This document shows positions 11,499-23,182 of a stretch of DNA of 64,000 nucleotides, one piece after another. The stretch covers positions 744,001 to 808,000 of the forward strand of contig BQMF02000061.1 in the NCBI GenBank assembly GCA_027922465.2, written 5' to 3'. The translations under genes and the position numbers were made by a program. Origin of the DNA: Turritopsis dohrnii. Taxonomy: Eukaryota; Cnidaria; Hydrozoa; Anthoathecata; Oceaniidae. Positions within the stretch are counted from its first letter, which is position 1, and the number at the start of each line of letters is the position of its first letter. The notes under the pieces were generated by a model, which worked only from the letters and a program-made list of their open reading frames with translations, did no database searches and was not told where the DNA came from.

Positions 11499-11787
11499 TT
11501 GAATATTAGTCGTGAAGAAATCATAGTCGAAAATGCGCCTCACTGTGTTGCTCATAACTGTAATAATCAATCGAGTAATAATAGTAAAATATCTTTTCAT
11601 GCTTTTCTTCGGCTTCAAAAAATACGTCGTAACCTACCGAACGAAATAAATATATTCCTTTTAAACCGTTTCGAAGAAATTTGTTTCGATAAAAGTCATG
11701 ACATGCGGTTGAAATATTCTCCGTCAACAAAGCAACGAATAAATAAGTTAATCAATACATGTCAATATGTCATATCAGAGCATGGTG
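11499..11787 (+). pseudogene. Second THAP zinc-finger fragment
   Basis: The frame contains APHCVAHNCNNQ followed by KISFHAFL. This matches the opening of a THAP domain (C-x4-C, then SFH-x-F/hydrophobic). Later THAP cysteine/histidine ligands are not convincing and the sequence runs directly into Helitron sequence at about 11788. It is therefore a truncated and decayed copy of a THAP-containing transposase or domesticated gene, distinct from the one at 7615. Confidence 0.5.
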
Positions 11788-11990
11788 AATCCAATGACGT
11801 CATCGAAATCTTTGAACGTTGATATCTCCGTAACGGTTGATCGTAGCGCAACGACCCCATACATTTTTTGATCAGTTTTTCGAGCTCCACAACATGAGAA
11901 CACTTTCGGTTGCCGATCCCTTAATTTTATTTTTCGTGAAGTCAACCCAGGCTGAACATGGGCGGCGAGCAACGCCGCCTTGGAGGCTAG
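11788..11990 (+). mobile_element. Helitron subfamily 1, 3' part
   Basis: It begins within the conserved core (AATGACGTCATCGAAATC) and ends with hairpin GGCGGCG-AGCAA-CGCCGCC and GGAGGCTAG. The following base starts another copy (TCTATATATT at 11991). Confidence 0.8.
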
Positions 11991-12221
11991 TCTATATATT
12001 AATAGCCGATTCTCCGTCTGTCTGTTTGTCTGTCACGAAAAATGGTAGATTTAGTTATGAGAGTGATTATTTTATTTTATTTTGTGCGACGTCAAAGTGA
12101 AACCATTGTATTGAGACCCTAATCGAATGCAACGTTAAGGGAAAATTATCTCGGTAACCAATAGGGATAGCTGACGTTTTTTGGGGTCTTCAATATTGGC
12201 CATGGGGTGACGAAAAAATTT
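11991..12221 (+). mobile_element. Helitron subfamily 1, 5' part
   Basis: It starts TCTATATATTAATAGCCG, directly fused to the preceding CTAG end. It matches the canonical copy through the TCTG/TTTG run and the GGGATAGCTGACG core. It is then cut off at 12222 by a different dispersed repeat. Confidence 0.8.
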
Positions 12222-12585
12222 GATTAAACATTTTGGACAAAAAGCAGCAGTGGCAGAACGTGGCAGCATGTGCGGTTTGCCAGTGTATCCTAAAGCTTGC
12301 CTGACCGTCTGAGACGGGCAAACTTTTTTTCGAGCAATCAAAATTTTTAAAAACCGATAGGTAAAAAAAGAGTGAAACAAAATATTTTTTTGCTTTTGTC
12401 TTACCCAGTCGGCAAAATCGTCAAAAAGTCACTGTGACGGAGAGAATTTTTATTGAAATTGTATGCATATTTATATAGAAATGCACTCCTTCGCAAAGGT
12501 TTTTTAACAAATGTGCCGGCTGGGTAATAGTTGTCTTAATTTCTTTTAATCGATTTCTTTTAATCTATTTTAATCTGATTGAACG

Positions 12586-12609
12586 TTTTTATTCACTAGT
12601 GAATAAAAA
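12586..12609. repeat. Perfect 24-bp palindrome
   Basis: T5-ATTCACTAGTGAAT-A5, centred on ACTAGT. Its A-run is shared with the larger palindrome that follows. Confidence 0.95.
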
Positions 12610-12666
12610 AATGCACGTGCTAAATGAATGAAGTGCACTTCATTCATTTAGCACGTGCATTTTTTT
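12605..12666. repeat. Perfect 62-bp palindrome
   Basis: Seven A, ATGCACGTGCTAAATGAATG, then an AGTGCACT centre between 12635 and 12636, with an exactly complementary right arm ending in seven T. There is no spacer and no mismatch. The related copy at about 32406-32432 keeps only one arm, so the palindrome arose or survived here specifically. Confidence 0.95.
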
Positions 12667-13075
12667 CTCCTCCTGTGTGATCTTTTTAAGAGAAACCATT
12701 TTTTTCATCTTCTTCTGACAGCACCCATGTTAGAGCGCCTAAAACAAAAGCTAACAAGATGCATTAACAGGCAAAAGGATTTCTGCCAAAATCTGCTGAA
12801 ATATGAAAGAAAAAGCATATGACATATTTGAAAAAGGTTATATGATTTCCAAAATAAAAAAACACATTTCTAATGTATAAAATACGAAAAGAGATAGAAT
12901 AACATCGATGAAATTTCCTTTGCACCATCCGTATTGTAATTACTGGTGGCCGTATACAAAGTTGAAGTTTAAAAGTTTAAAATTTCACGCTATATATGGA
13001 AGTCTATTGTTCCCCGTAATAAAAGTCGTAATTCAGATCGTAATTATTAGGATTATTCAGATGATAGCAAAACGA

Positions 13076-14391
13076 ACAAGATGCCCTACCGGGCAGAAGT
13101 ATTCCTGCAGATGACTGGAAGACTTTCTGAAGGATTTTCAGAAAGAAATGAATGTTAGTTCACGCTTTAAAACAATATGTATACATCTTACCTTTTAACA
13201 ACGATAATAATTAAACTTTGTTGTCTCATATAAAACTTCAGTCTTGCTTCAATTTAGAGATTTTTTTATAAAGATTTTAATTCAAGTTTGTATTCCCTAA
13301 AGAATCTTCAAGAAGTAATTAATTAATAAAAAGTTTGTCGCGTCAAGAAAAGTCTGTGTTTAAGAAGTAATAACTTCGAATTCATTTAATTACATTCCCG
13401 AGAGCATCATAAAAGTTAAGAGACTTTGAAAAATTTTGCCGGAGATCAAGCTTAAAAAGGAACACCGTCAGTTTAAAAATCCATTAGAGAACACTCTTCC
13501 GTGGACGTTTCAAAATACTCCTTTTAAAACTATATAGTATAAAAATCTTTATGTTGTTTGTACCTGAACTTCATAATAAAAACTTTTACTTGGCCTTGCA
13601 AAATAATAAAAATATCTGTGTTTCCTTTTTATCGTCAGCTTGATAGTATACAAATTTTAGAATCATACAATATTTTAAATTCGACTAGTCAATTAAAAAA
13701 GTGATCATCTATTGATTAATAAAATGGGTATAAGCTGATGAGGAAGATGAGCTGTGCTTCAAGATTCCAGAGCTTTATAAAAACAGGATAGCTTACCTAG
13801 GAACATGAAAGAGAAAATTGTATTATATTTAGAAAAAGACTAATAGAAACCTTACGCATTTTGTTAAATCGATGTAAGCATGCCGTTTTTGTAGTCGTTC
13901 ATATCTGATTTGAAGCATCAAAAACTGCTTATTTATCACGAATAACTACTAAGAGTATTAGTTTCACGTAGATTATCAGTTTGGATCATAAATGTTCTTG
14001 ATTCTTTTAAGTTTGACAGCCGTATAACCTCTTCTATATCCATATATTCAACCAAGAAATTTTCTCAGATCTACGCGTGCTTCTTCGCTTCCATTTTTAA
14101 AACAACTACGGAAAACGTAAGAACGTTGCATAAAACTCACATGAAACAACATTTCTACCTTGGCATCTGCAATTTAGCCATATGTTAATTATTCCTTTCA
14201 CTAGAGCTTATATTTTACACTTTTAGAGTCTTTTCAAGCAAAGTACTTGTATACAATGAATATAGCGTGAGTTTAGACTCTTAAATCATAAAAAGAATGT
14301 AAGTTGGGAACATTAATGATTTGAGTGGCTATTTCCCATCGACAAAAATTGGTCTAGGTTTGGACAGTGAAAAAAAAAAAAAAAAAAAAAA
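13076..14391 (+). repeat. Composite unit, type A copy 1 (about 1.3 kb)
   Basis: The head is ACAAGATGCCCTACCGGGC, with a GCCC-TACC-GGGC hairpin, then AGAAGTATTCCTGCAG. The tail is GGTCTAGGTTTGGACAGTG followed by a 23-base A-run that leads directly into the next head. The sequence is non-coding and about 95% alike with copy 2, judged by eye. Confidence 0.85.
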
Positions 14392-15727
14392 ACAAGATGC
14401 CCTACCGGGCAGAAGTATTCCTGCAGATGACTGGAAGACTTTCTGGAGGCTTTTCAGAAAGAAATGAATGTTAGTTCACGCTTTAAAACGATATCCATAA
14501 TGCAGAATGATGTTTGCAGTATTTTACATTTTACCTTTTAACAACGATAACAATTAAACTTTGTTGTCTCATATAAAACTTCAGTCTTCCTTCAATTTAG
14601 AGATTTTTTAAAAAAGATTTTAAATCAAAGTTGTATTCCCTAAAGAATCTTCAAGAAGTAATTAAGTAATAAAAAGTTTGTCGCGTCAAGAAAAGTCTGT
14701 GCTTAAGAAGTAATAACTTCGAATTCATTTAATTACATTCCCGAGAGCATCATAACAGTTAAGAGACTTTGAAAAATTTTTCCGGAGATCAAGCTTAAAA
14801 AGGAACACCGTCAGTTTAAAAATCCATTAGAGAACACTCTTCCGTGGACGTTTCAAAATACTCCTTTTAAAACTATACAGTATGAAAATCTTTATGTTGT
14901 TTGTACCTGAACTTCATAATAAAAACTTTTACTTGGCCTTGCGAAATAATAAAAATATCTGTGTTTTCATTTTTATCGTCAGCTTGCTAGTATACAAATT
15001 TTAGAATCATACAATATTTTAAATTCGACTAGTCAATTAAAAAAGTGGTCATCTATTGATTAATAAAATGGGTATAAGCTGATGAGAAAGATGAGCTGTG
15101 CTTCAAGATTCCAGAGCTTTATAAAAACAAGATAGCTTACCTAGGAACATGAAATAGAAAATTGTATTATATTTAGAAAAAGACTTATAGAAACCTTACG
15201 CATTTTTTTAAATCGATGTAAGCATACCGTTTTTGTAGTCGTTCATATCTGATTTGAAGCATCAAAAACTGCTTATTTATCACGAATACCTACTAAGAGT
15301 ATTAGTTTCACGTAGATTATCAGTTTGGATCATAAATGTTCTTGATTCTTTTAAGTTTGACAGCCGTATAACCTCTTCTATATCCATATATTCAACAAAG
15401 AAACTTTCACAGATCTACGCATGCTTCTGCGCTTCCATTTTTAAAACAACTACGGAAAACGTAAGAACGTTGCATAAGACTCACATGAAACAACATTTCT
15501 ACCTTGGCATCTGCGATTTAGCCATATGTTAATTATTCCTTTCACTAGAGCTTATATTTTACACTTTTAGAGTCTTTTCAAGCAAAGTACTTGTATACAA
15601 TGAATATAGTGTGAGTTTAGACTGTTAAATCATAAAAAGAATGTAAGTTGGGAACATTAATGATTTGAGTGGCTATTTCCCATCGACAAAAATTGGTCTA
15701 GGTTTGGACAGTGAAAAAAAAAAAAAA
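14392..15727 (+). repeat. Composite unit, type A copy 2 (about 1.3 kb)
   Basis: Same head, body and tail as copy 1 and in direct tandem with it. The tail A-run (15714-15727) is followed by two mini-units rather than by another head. Confidence 0.85.
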
Positions 15728-15735
15728 CATAAAAA

Positions 15736-15825
15736 ACACGAACGGTTTCAAAGTATTCCTTGCTTACGCAGGAATACAAAAACACGAACGGTTTCAAAGT
15801 ATTCCTTGCTTACGCAGGAATACAA
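15736..15825 (+). repeat. Two tandem hairpin mini-units
   Basis: Each is AACACGAACGGTTTCAAAG followed by the hairpin TATTCCT-TGCTTACGC-AGGAATA and an A-rich linker. The unit length is about 46 bp. The GTATTCCTGC 10-mer on the opposite strand also occurs in the type A heads. Confidence 0.85.
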
Positions 15826-16944
15826 AAATAAGTTTGCGTTTTATGATTTGACGAGAATAATATTCGTATTCATTGCTTTCTCGTGATCAGCTAATCAAAT
15901 ATGTAAAATCAGAGATTTCTACCTATCTCTGGTAAAACCATATTAAAGATTTTGAGATTGATGTTAATACAAATGAAGACAAAATAACATTGACGAAAGT
16001 ACACTTGATTCTCGTAGTGAACATGTATGTTTTGAAGTGGAAATTCCTTATGATATTTCTGTGTGAACGAACATGAACAATTTTGTTATAAGTTGTTATA
16101 AATTGTTTTTACTATGAACAATGTTCTCCCTGCCAGCTTTCTAATGAAACAGAGATCATCACTTCATTGAATAATATCACTGCTTTGTCGTAAATATCAA
16201 AAGATTCTTAAAAGAGTTGCCTTGACATATATAAATGGCATTTAAAATATATTTATGTATAAAATGTATATTCTGTCTGCCTAAAATTGGAGAAAAATAT
16301 TTCAACTTCTTTTTCTGGAAGGTTTCCGTAAAAGTATATGATCAAAGTATGATCTTTATAAACTGGTTTGGCTGAAACATAACTTTCTTCTCACTCAACC
16401 TTTGCACAATAGGAGATTGTTTTTACAAACTTAAAATAATATAGCTGTGCACGTGATAATTATTCGCCGACAATTAAGAAAATGTAAACAATGTTTATAA
16501 CCATAATTAAGAGGACGCCAATTAGTTTCGGTCCCGATACTTACACCACAACATTCTATATTCCTTAGGAGGTCGTACTAGTGAAAACAACATGAAAACG
16601 CTTTTATTTTGTAAGATAATGAAACAAACGTCCGAGTATGTGAAATGAAAAATCGAAAATATGTTTTTCATTAAAACATAAAAACGAAAAAACGAATTCA
16701 GTTCCGATTTTCTGAAAAAAGTAGCTTTTAGAAGCCCTAATAAGGATAGCATGTTTGTTTTTACGAAAGAACTTGTTAAGTATACTCGTTTTTGATTTAA
16801 AATTTTCGGTTTTTACTTCAAATTTTACCGAGCAGTTAAAAAATAATAAACATTGCATAAAAGAGAATGAGGCGAGGCAACACGCATGGATGCTCATTGT
16901 TTGAAAATTGAATAGAAATTTGAATAGAGCTAAGGTTTGATATT
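15826..16944. other. Unique AT-rich DNA within the 4.1-kb insertion
   Basis: No gene or repeat is recognised apart from the inverted-repeat end at 16943-16965. Confidence 0.5.
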
Positions 16945-17350
16945 ATTCTATCTCTTTTCGTATTTCTATGATGTATATAATCCCTAGAACATTCTCAAAA
17001 GATAAGTGACACTTTGTGAGACTTATAATATACTGCTAATAAATTGAATTACATCTGAATCACATTAAATATTCTTTATTTTGTTGATAAGAAATAATAT
17101 CAAGGATATATTGATCATTTCAGATATCACAATGTATATGCACGTAACTTATAAACTGTAAAAGTTCTGAATTTCTGAATTTGATACTTGGTGTCAATCT
17201 TCCTAGCAGACTTCCTAAATTACAAGCACAAAAATGTATGCAGATTTTGGCCATGCAAAATACATCCACATAGACCAAAAGCAACATTATAACTGTTGTA
17301 GTTTGTTTTGATTAGTAATACGGAAAGCCCTTACAAACATTCTTGATCTG

Positions 17351-17618
17351 CAGTGGCGTAACTGACTTAAACTTAGGGCAGGTGCGTTTTTCACATATTT
17401 AGGCTTAGAACATACAATCGTAAAGCAATGGCACACTTTATACCATAGCAACAAATTCAAACAAAGCTATTTTATGCAGTTTTGCTGACAAAAAATTAAT
17501 GATTTTTAGAAATTTTGTAAGAATGTCGCATGAAAAATTGCTTGGTAGTAAAAGAAGGGCAAGATAAATCCGAGGGCGGTGCGATCGCACCCGACGCACC
17601 CCCCGAGTTACGCCACTG
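17351..17618. mobile_element. MITE with CAGTGGCGTAACT ends, 5-bp target duplication
   Basis: The ends are CAGTGGCGTAACT and AGTTACGCCACTG. ATCTG is duplicated at 17346-17350 and 17619-17623. The sister unit near 23680 has the intact empty site (CTTGATCTGAGTTACC), which proves insertion. The ends resemble hAT-type non-autonomous elements, but hAT usually duplicates 8 bp; here it is 5 (or 6). Confidence 0.8.
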
Positions 17619-18782
17619 ATCTGAGTTATCATTCATGACCTGTTTATAAAAATTCTTGAAGAAATTCAAAAAAAGGTTGAAAGATTTTTACGACATAACA
17701 TTGCATCTCTGATTTCATATGCACCCAAGGGCATTGCGAAAATAAAGTTGACACTATGCGAAACTTTATTGTATACGTATATACACCACTGATAAACTTA
17801 ACTACATCTGAATAGTACATAAAACATCCTTTATTTTGGGGGTAAGAAATAATATTAAGTTTATATTGGTTTTCTTGGATATTACAGTGATTACGTATGT
17901 AAATCATGTTCTTTAAGCATTTGACATGTACCGTCAATCTTCTTAATTACAAATGGAATTATCAATATTTCAAACACAAAAAGTAAACAATAATTTTGAT
18001 CATTAACAGTTATATATACTTATATATATATGTTCTAAAGCACACACATAACATAATTATATATATAACTGAAAGGAAAGTTTTGCATTGTTACATGATG
18101 TATCTTTTGAATTTACCGACAGTTGTTTGACAGATGTTTTAATTTGCTATTGTGACTAGTCACTCGTAATAAGGGACATTGACAGTATAACTTAAAAACT
18201 GATCAAACAATAAAACAAGTAAGTGGTGCAGGGTAGACACAAATTTTCTATGTTGGAGCTGAAGAAGAAACTAAGCTGAGCCAAAGTATCCAGAGCTTAA
18301 AAAGCGTAACAGCTCATATACAAAACAAACGAAGATGTTTTGAATTTAGACAGGCTTAAAGAATCTTAAAAAATTTCTCTCTAAAAACAAACAAATAGCT
18401 ACCTTTTTGACTCTTCTGTTTACAAAACGTTGAAAACTTCTTTTTAATTAGAAAAGAATGATCACAGTTCAAGATAATTATAAGTTTCTTCTATGGAAAT
18501 TCTTTTTTTATCTTCAGATATGCATATCTATCATTTTCAAGAAACTTTAGAAAATTTAAAATGGTTTCTACCCTCACATGCGTGGTAAGCACAAGTTTCA
18601 TGTAAGCGCGCACACGAAATTTCAAAAAACCGCTGGGTTTGGACAGCAGAAAAAAAACAATATATAAGGTTTGCGGAGTGGGTGCGTGGAATCACCCGTT
18701 CGCCAGCGAAAATATGGAATCCGTGAAGGCCGGATATTCATTCAACAAATTCCGTTCGCTCTTCATCATGGAGATAAAAAAT

Positions 18783-18801
18783 AACCCTAACCCTAACCCT
18801 T
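18783..18801. repeat. Short interstitial telomere-like repeat
   Basis: Three AACCCT units (complement of TTAGGG) with a degenerate continuation, lying just after the tail of the type C unit. A degenerate TTAGGG-like patch also occurs at about 61730-61757. Confidence 0.6.
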
Positions 18802-18829
18802 AACTCAGACCCTAAAACATCCTGGACGG

Positions 18830-21330
18830 AGACCACTCTGCGAAAAGAAAATAGCACCACTGAAAGAATAGTAATTTTTGTTAGTTTTCTTGAAATGTAT
18901 CCTATCAATGTAATGTACAATTTAGTTATATTGCGATTCAAAGACCTTATTACTTCAAATTATTACCAAACTGTGCTCCGTTGCCTCGTTTTGATGTGGT
19001 AATTTGATGAAAATTATCAGAAATTGGCCCGTAGCAATTTTCAGTTATGAAAACTTAATATCAAGTAATGTCACAATATAAAAAATCAAAACAAGGTCGG
19101 GTTTGATAGTCTGATAACGTGTATTTAAAGATTTGATTTTGTGAATGTGGGATGGAGATAGAAAAGAGAAGGAAAACAAAATGCTTTATGAATCAATCAT
19201 TTCCAGTTCTTTTATGCATAAGTACAGATTCAAAAAAATTCCGACATTCATAGTGGCAAAAAAGCATAAATAAAAATGATCTATTATAAAAAATAGCTTT
19301 TTCGATTGCATAAAGAAACACTAGGAAGTAAAACCAACAACAAATACATAACAGACATCTTTTAAACTTTGCCAAAATGTTCAGGTAACTTAACCCAGAT
19401 ATGATGAACAACATCCAGTTTTATGTTGCAAATTTAAATGTCAATCAACAAAACTCAATTTGTATACATAAAACATTCTTGAATTAATCACATATTCCTT
19501 TCAAATGAACGGTAACCGATTTGAATCAATGTTTCCTGACCACATATGCTGGAAATGCCTAACACGTCACATTTGTTACTCTTGTCTTGGTTCAGCAGTT
19601 CCATTGTTTCAAGTGTACCAGATATTCCACGGCTATAGTGATTCGTCTCAATTCATAAATTGATATCAATTACTCTTGATAATGCCTTATACACCTGAAA
19701 TAGTAAAACCAACAGACAAATTATTAAAAGCATAAATTTCCCATTCACGATACTAAGCAAAATCATTATATATTTAACAAAATTATTTAACATAATTATG
19801 TGTTTTATTTCGTTCGCTTGTGTATACATAATTCATAACACAACATACGCACAGGACATCTGTTTATTTATTCAACATAATTATATATATTTTATGTAAT
19901 TATAATACGCGGACAATATAGGAAATCCTACGTAAAATTTAGTTAAATATATCACTGTCTAAAATAAAAGTGGGATGCACACTACGCGATTAATATAATA
20001 AGATACAGTTATATTAATTACGTAACTGTAATTTTAGAAATAATTCAAGTAGCATTATGTAAAGTAATAACAATTACACAAAAACAAATTAACTGATTTG
20101 TTCCTTTTGCTCTTCATTGTTGTTTTCTTTTAATTATCTTATCCAATTAAAGAATTTGGAAGCTGTAGCTATTTTAACTTCAGTTATTTCTCTAGAATTT
20201 ATAAAATTTCACCCAGACACATGTATTAAATACTACAATGGAGTTGACTAATTGAATTCCAAATCAGAGAATATTTTACAATATATAATGGATAAAATAT
20301 TATATATATTGTTTACATTTTTTGTTGTTAAGCAGTCCAATTTGATCATAAAATGTGACTACGATTGTACTCTTTTAAATATAAAATCATGAATGATGAT
20401 GTACTGTATACTGTTTTGATGTCTCAGTGATTTAGACATAGAAAATATCAAAGCCATTTTTTTCTGCACACACACTACATATTCTCCCCTAACCTGTCGT
20501 CAGCATAAAGTTTATCATATACGAAACATGCAAATCATTTCCCATGAACAATAATAAGCTTGCAATTAAAAATTCAAAAAGGATATATAAATCTCTAAAA
20601 GGACCTATAATAAGAATGAAACTTTATGGGGCATAGTGGTGTGTGTCTGCTGCACACCTGATAAACATAAACATTTACATTAGATTTTATCATCATCATT
20701 GGACTTTTTTTGTCTTGTTTTGTGTTGTGTGTGGAAATAAAAACAGTTAGGTGGATCAAAATACAACACGAAGTTGAATAAACATGGCTTAAAGATAGTA
20801 GTATATAAATATGGAGAAGAAATAACAGCTTTATCTTTTATTCCTCACAGATACACAGCTTGTGAGCATCCATAGATGCACTTTCAGAAGCTTTGATCTG
20901 AATTTAAATTTTCAAAAGTACCGACAAGCAATATTCTCATTAACTTACAATATTATCATAAAGGATAGGAGGTATTGCTGGTTTCCCAGTTGGAAGTTCA
21001 TAACAAACCTCGGAGCATTCGGAGATTTCTCGGGGGAAATGTCTACTTAACTCAAAAAGCAACCACTTTGTTTTGACCGCCACCGTACAGATCGACAATT
21101 TTGCCTAAACGCTATACCCTGAACACTTGTGAGCTTGATCATCCATATTTTTATCTACCTCAAAATTTCCGAAAATCAAAGGTAAGTGAGCCAAATCGCA
21201 CTTTTTGTATGACCCTGTAGGAGGTTGCATCCAGTTACGGCAGCCGAAATGCATTTCTCTGTTAGTGTTTGATGACAATATTTGATCTTGCCAAATGAGC
21301 TCCGTTCCGCTAAAAGCTACACTCCGCAAA
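18830..21330. other. AT-rich DNA without recognised gene
   Basis: About 2.5 kb with no coding segment, terminal repeats or tandem structure that I can support. Confidence 0.5.
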
Positions 21331-21332
21331 AA

Positions 21333-22333
21333 ACAAGATGCCCTTGCAGGCATAAGGATTTCTGCGAAACCCAGCTGAAGTATGAAAAATGAAAGACTAG
21401 TGACACTCTTGAAATTTGAACATTGAATGAGTTCTAATACAACATCACATTTTTGATCACACACTCCCTAGGAATCCAAGAAAGCATAACTGATATATGC
21501 TATAGATCAAAAATAAAACTATAATAGTTAATCCCGCTAGAAAGTTTGTCAACTTTTGTTCATTTCCAGGGATGATGGGAATTTATCTTTTAAAAAGTGT
21601 AAATAGGACTTAACTAAAACAACAGAAGCTTTTACCTACGAAGAAAAGAAATACGCATAAGGTGCGAATCGTAACCATGGGATATACATTTTATATGACA
21701 GTTTTTTTTAAAAGAAAAGGAAACGATGTAAGAGCGACAAGAAAAAAAAAACATGCGTTTGCGAAAAAAAAATTAAGAAACAAAGTAAAAGAGAAAAATT
21801 CATCAGAAACACTGTTTTAAACTAACTACGTATCTACCTAACTAAGCTAGTGCTACCAAGCATTTAAAAATATAGCTTTTAAAAAGTTTAACTATGATAT
21901 ATGAACGACTTTGATGATTTTTTTGGTATTTCTCAAGTTTGCCTCAATGCTTTGCTTGGTCAGCTAGGATTAACTAGGATAAGCTGGAATAAGCTAGGAA
22001 GCTAGGATCAGCTAGGGGCTTCCTGGCAAATCTCACACAGACACAAACCTCACTTTTACTCCGATGCCCCCGGATATAATAAACCTAAATAAAGCAAATG
22101 GTGGATAAATAAGCACTAAGGAAAGCCTACCAAAGGATAGAAGTTTCAAATACCGATGTTTGAAAAGAGAGTTTTTGATTTCTTTCTTACCGCAATTACA
22201 ACCAGTAGCCAGAACTTTCTCGTGGAAGAGACCTCGTGATACGAAAAAATGGCTTTCCGCATGGACGTGATGAATGCATGTAAACGCACGCACGAAATTT
22301 CAAAAAACCGCTAGGTTTGGACAGCAGAAAAAA
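21333..22333 (+). repeat. Composite unit, type B copy 1 (about 1.0 kb)
   Basis: The head is ACAAGATGCCCTTGCAGGC then ATAAGGATTTCTGC. The tail is CGAAATTTCAAAAAACCGC then TAGGTTTGGACAGCAG and an A-run. Minus-strand frames across tail and head look protein-like but shift between copies and contain the A-run, so they are not taken as exons. Confidence 0.8.
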
Positions 22334-23182
22334 ACAAGATGCCCTGACAGGCATAAGGATTTCTGCAAAACCAGCTGAAGCATGAAAAATGAAAGACTTA
22401 GTGGCATTCTTCAAATTTAAAGATTGAATGACTTCTACAATACAACATCACATTTTTGATGACACACTGCCCAGGAATCCATGAAAGTATAACTGATATA
22501 TACTATATAGATCAAAAGTAGACAAAACAAAAATAGAACTATAATAGGCAATCCCGCTAGAAAGTTTGTCAACTTTTGTTCATTTCCAGGGATGATGGCA
22601 ATTTACCTTTTAAAAAGTGTAAATAAGACTTAACTAAAAACAACAGAAGCTTTTACATACAAAGAAAAGAAATACGCATAAGGTGCGAATTGTAACCATG
22701 GATACACATTTTATATGACAGTTTTTTTTTTAAAAAAAGAAGAGAAGAGAATGTAAGAGCGAAACGAAAAAAAAACACAAACATTTTCGAAAAAAAATTA
22801 AGAAACAAAGTAAAAGCGAAAAACTCATCAGAAATACTTTGTTTAAAACTAACTACCTTATCTTAGTAGCTAAGCATTTAAAAATATAGCTTTTAATGAG
22901 TTTAACTATGAACGACTTCGATAAATTTTCCTAACTGCAAGAGAGCTTCGAAGCACAAGATGTTACCAACAACGAACTTTTAAAATCATAAGTTTATTAC
23001 AAGCGATGCTTCGAATTTGGTGGAACTGAAGTTCTCCATTGTGTTTTTAGTGGGAGAAATGTCTGTTTTTTCGTGAAAAAGTGGCAAAACACTAAAATAC
23101 TTACAAAAAAACGTTTTGGTAGTTTTCATGTAAAGGCACACACGAAATTTCAAAAAACCGCTAGGTTTGGACAGCAGAAAAA
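22334..23182 (+). repeat. Composite unit, type B copy 2
   Basis: The head has ACAAGATGCCCTGACAGGC. The body matches copy 1 through the TTTAAAAAGT and ACTTAACTAAAA segments, then is shortened. The tail ends TAGGTTTGGACAGCAG plus A-run, directly joined to the type C head at 23183. Confidence 0.8.

Larger units (their letters stand above)
12222..12700. repeat. Dispersed repeat inside Helitron (also at 32166-32480)
   Basis: It begins GATTAAACATTTTGGAC and is shared with 32166-32480. In both places it interrupts Helitron sequence, with different left junctions. This copy additionally holds the palindromes at 12586-12666. The far right end (CTCCTCCTGTGTGA, then AAGAGAAACC) also matches the second copy. 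No coding capacity is evident. Confidence 0.7.
12879..16970. mobile_element. 4.1-kb insertion bounded by inverted repeats
   Basis: AAATACGAAAAGAGATAGAA at 12880 is repeated in inverse at 16946-16965, with 23 bp matching perfectly. The uninterrupted sister copy near 23300 shows the empty site (CTAATGTATATAATCCC). ATGTATA appears on both sides of the insertion, so a short target duplication is likely, although its exact length is ambiguous. No transposase is visible. The insert holds two type A units and a pair of mini-units. The same terminal motif recurs as a tight hairpin near 60005-60040. Confidence 0.65.
12754..18659 (+). repeat. Composite unit, type C copy 1 (split by a 4.1-kb insertion)
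   Basis: The head (12754-12879, ACAAGATGC...CAGGCAAAAGGATTTCTGCC) and the body/tail (16971-18659) together match the uninterrupted copy at 23183-24716. The tail reads AAAAACCGCTGGGTTTGGAC followed by AGCAG and an A-run. The match includes the (TATA)-rich segment and the closing 40 bp. No ORF is conserved between the two copies, so the unit is non-coding. Confidence 0.8.

Noticed and set aside
13735..13770. CTGATGA followed by a GAAG/CTTC stem in type A units, suggesting a hammerhead ribozyme
   Set aside because: After the stem the required GAAA core is absent (AAGA is found) and no proper cleavage triplet with a third stem could be placed. The other copies differ within the core (TTGATGA in one).
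18783..18801. Telomere or chromosome fusion site
   Set aside because: Only three telomere-like units followed by degenerate sequence, with repeats continuing on both sides.
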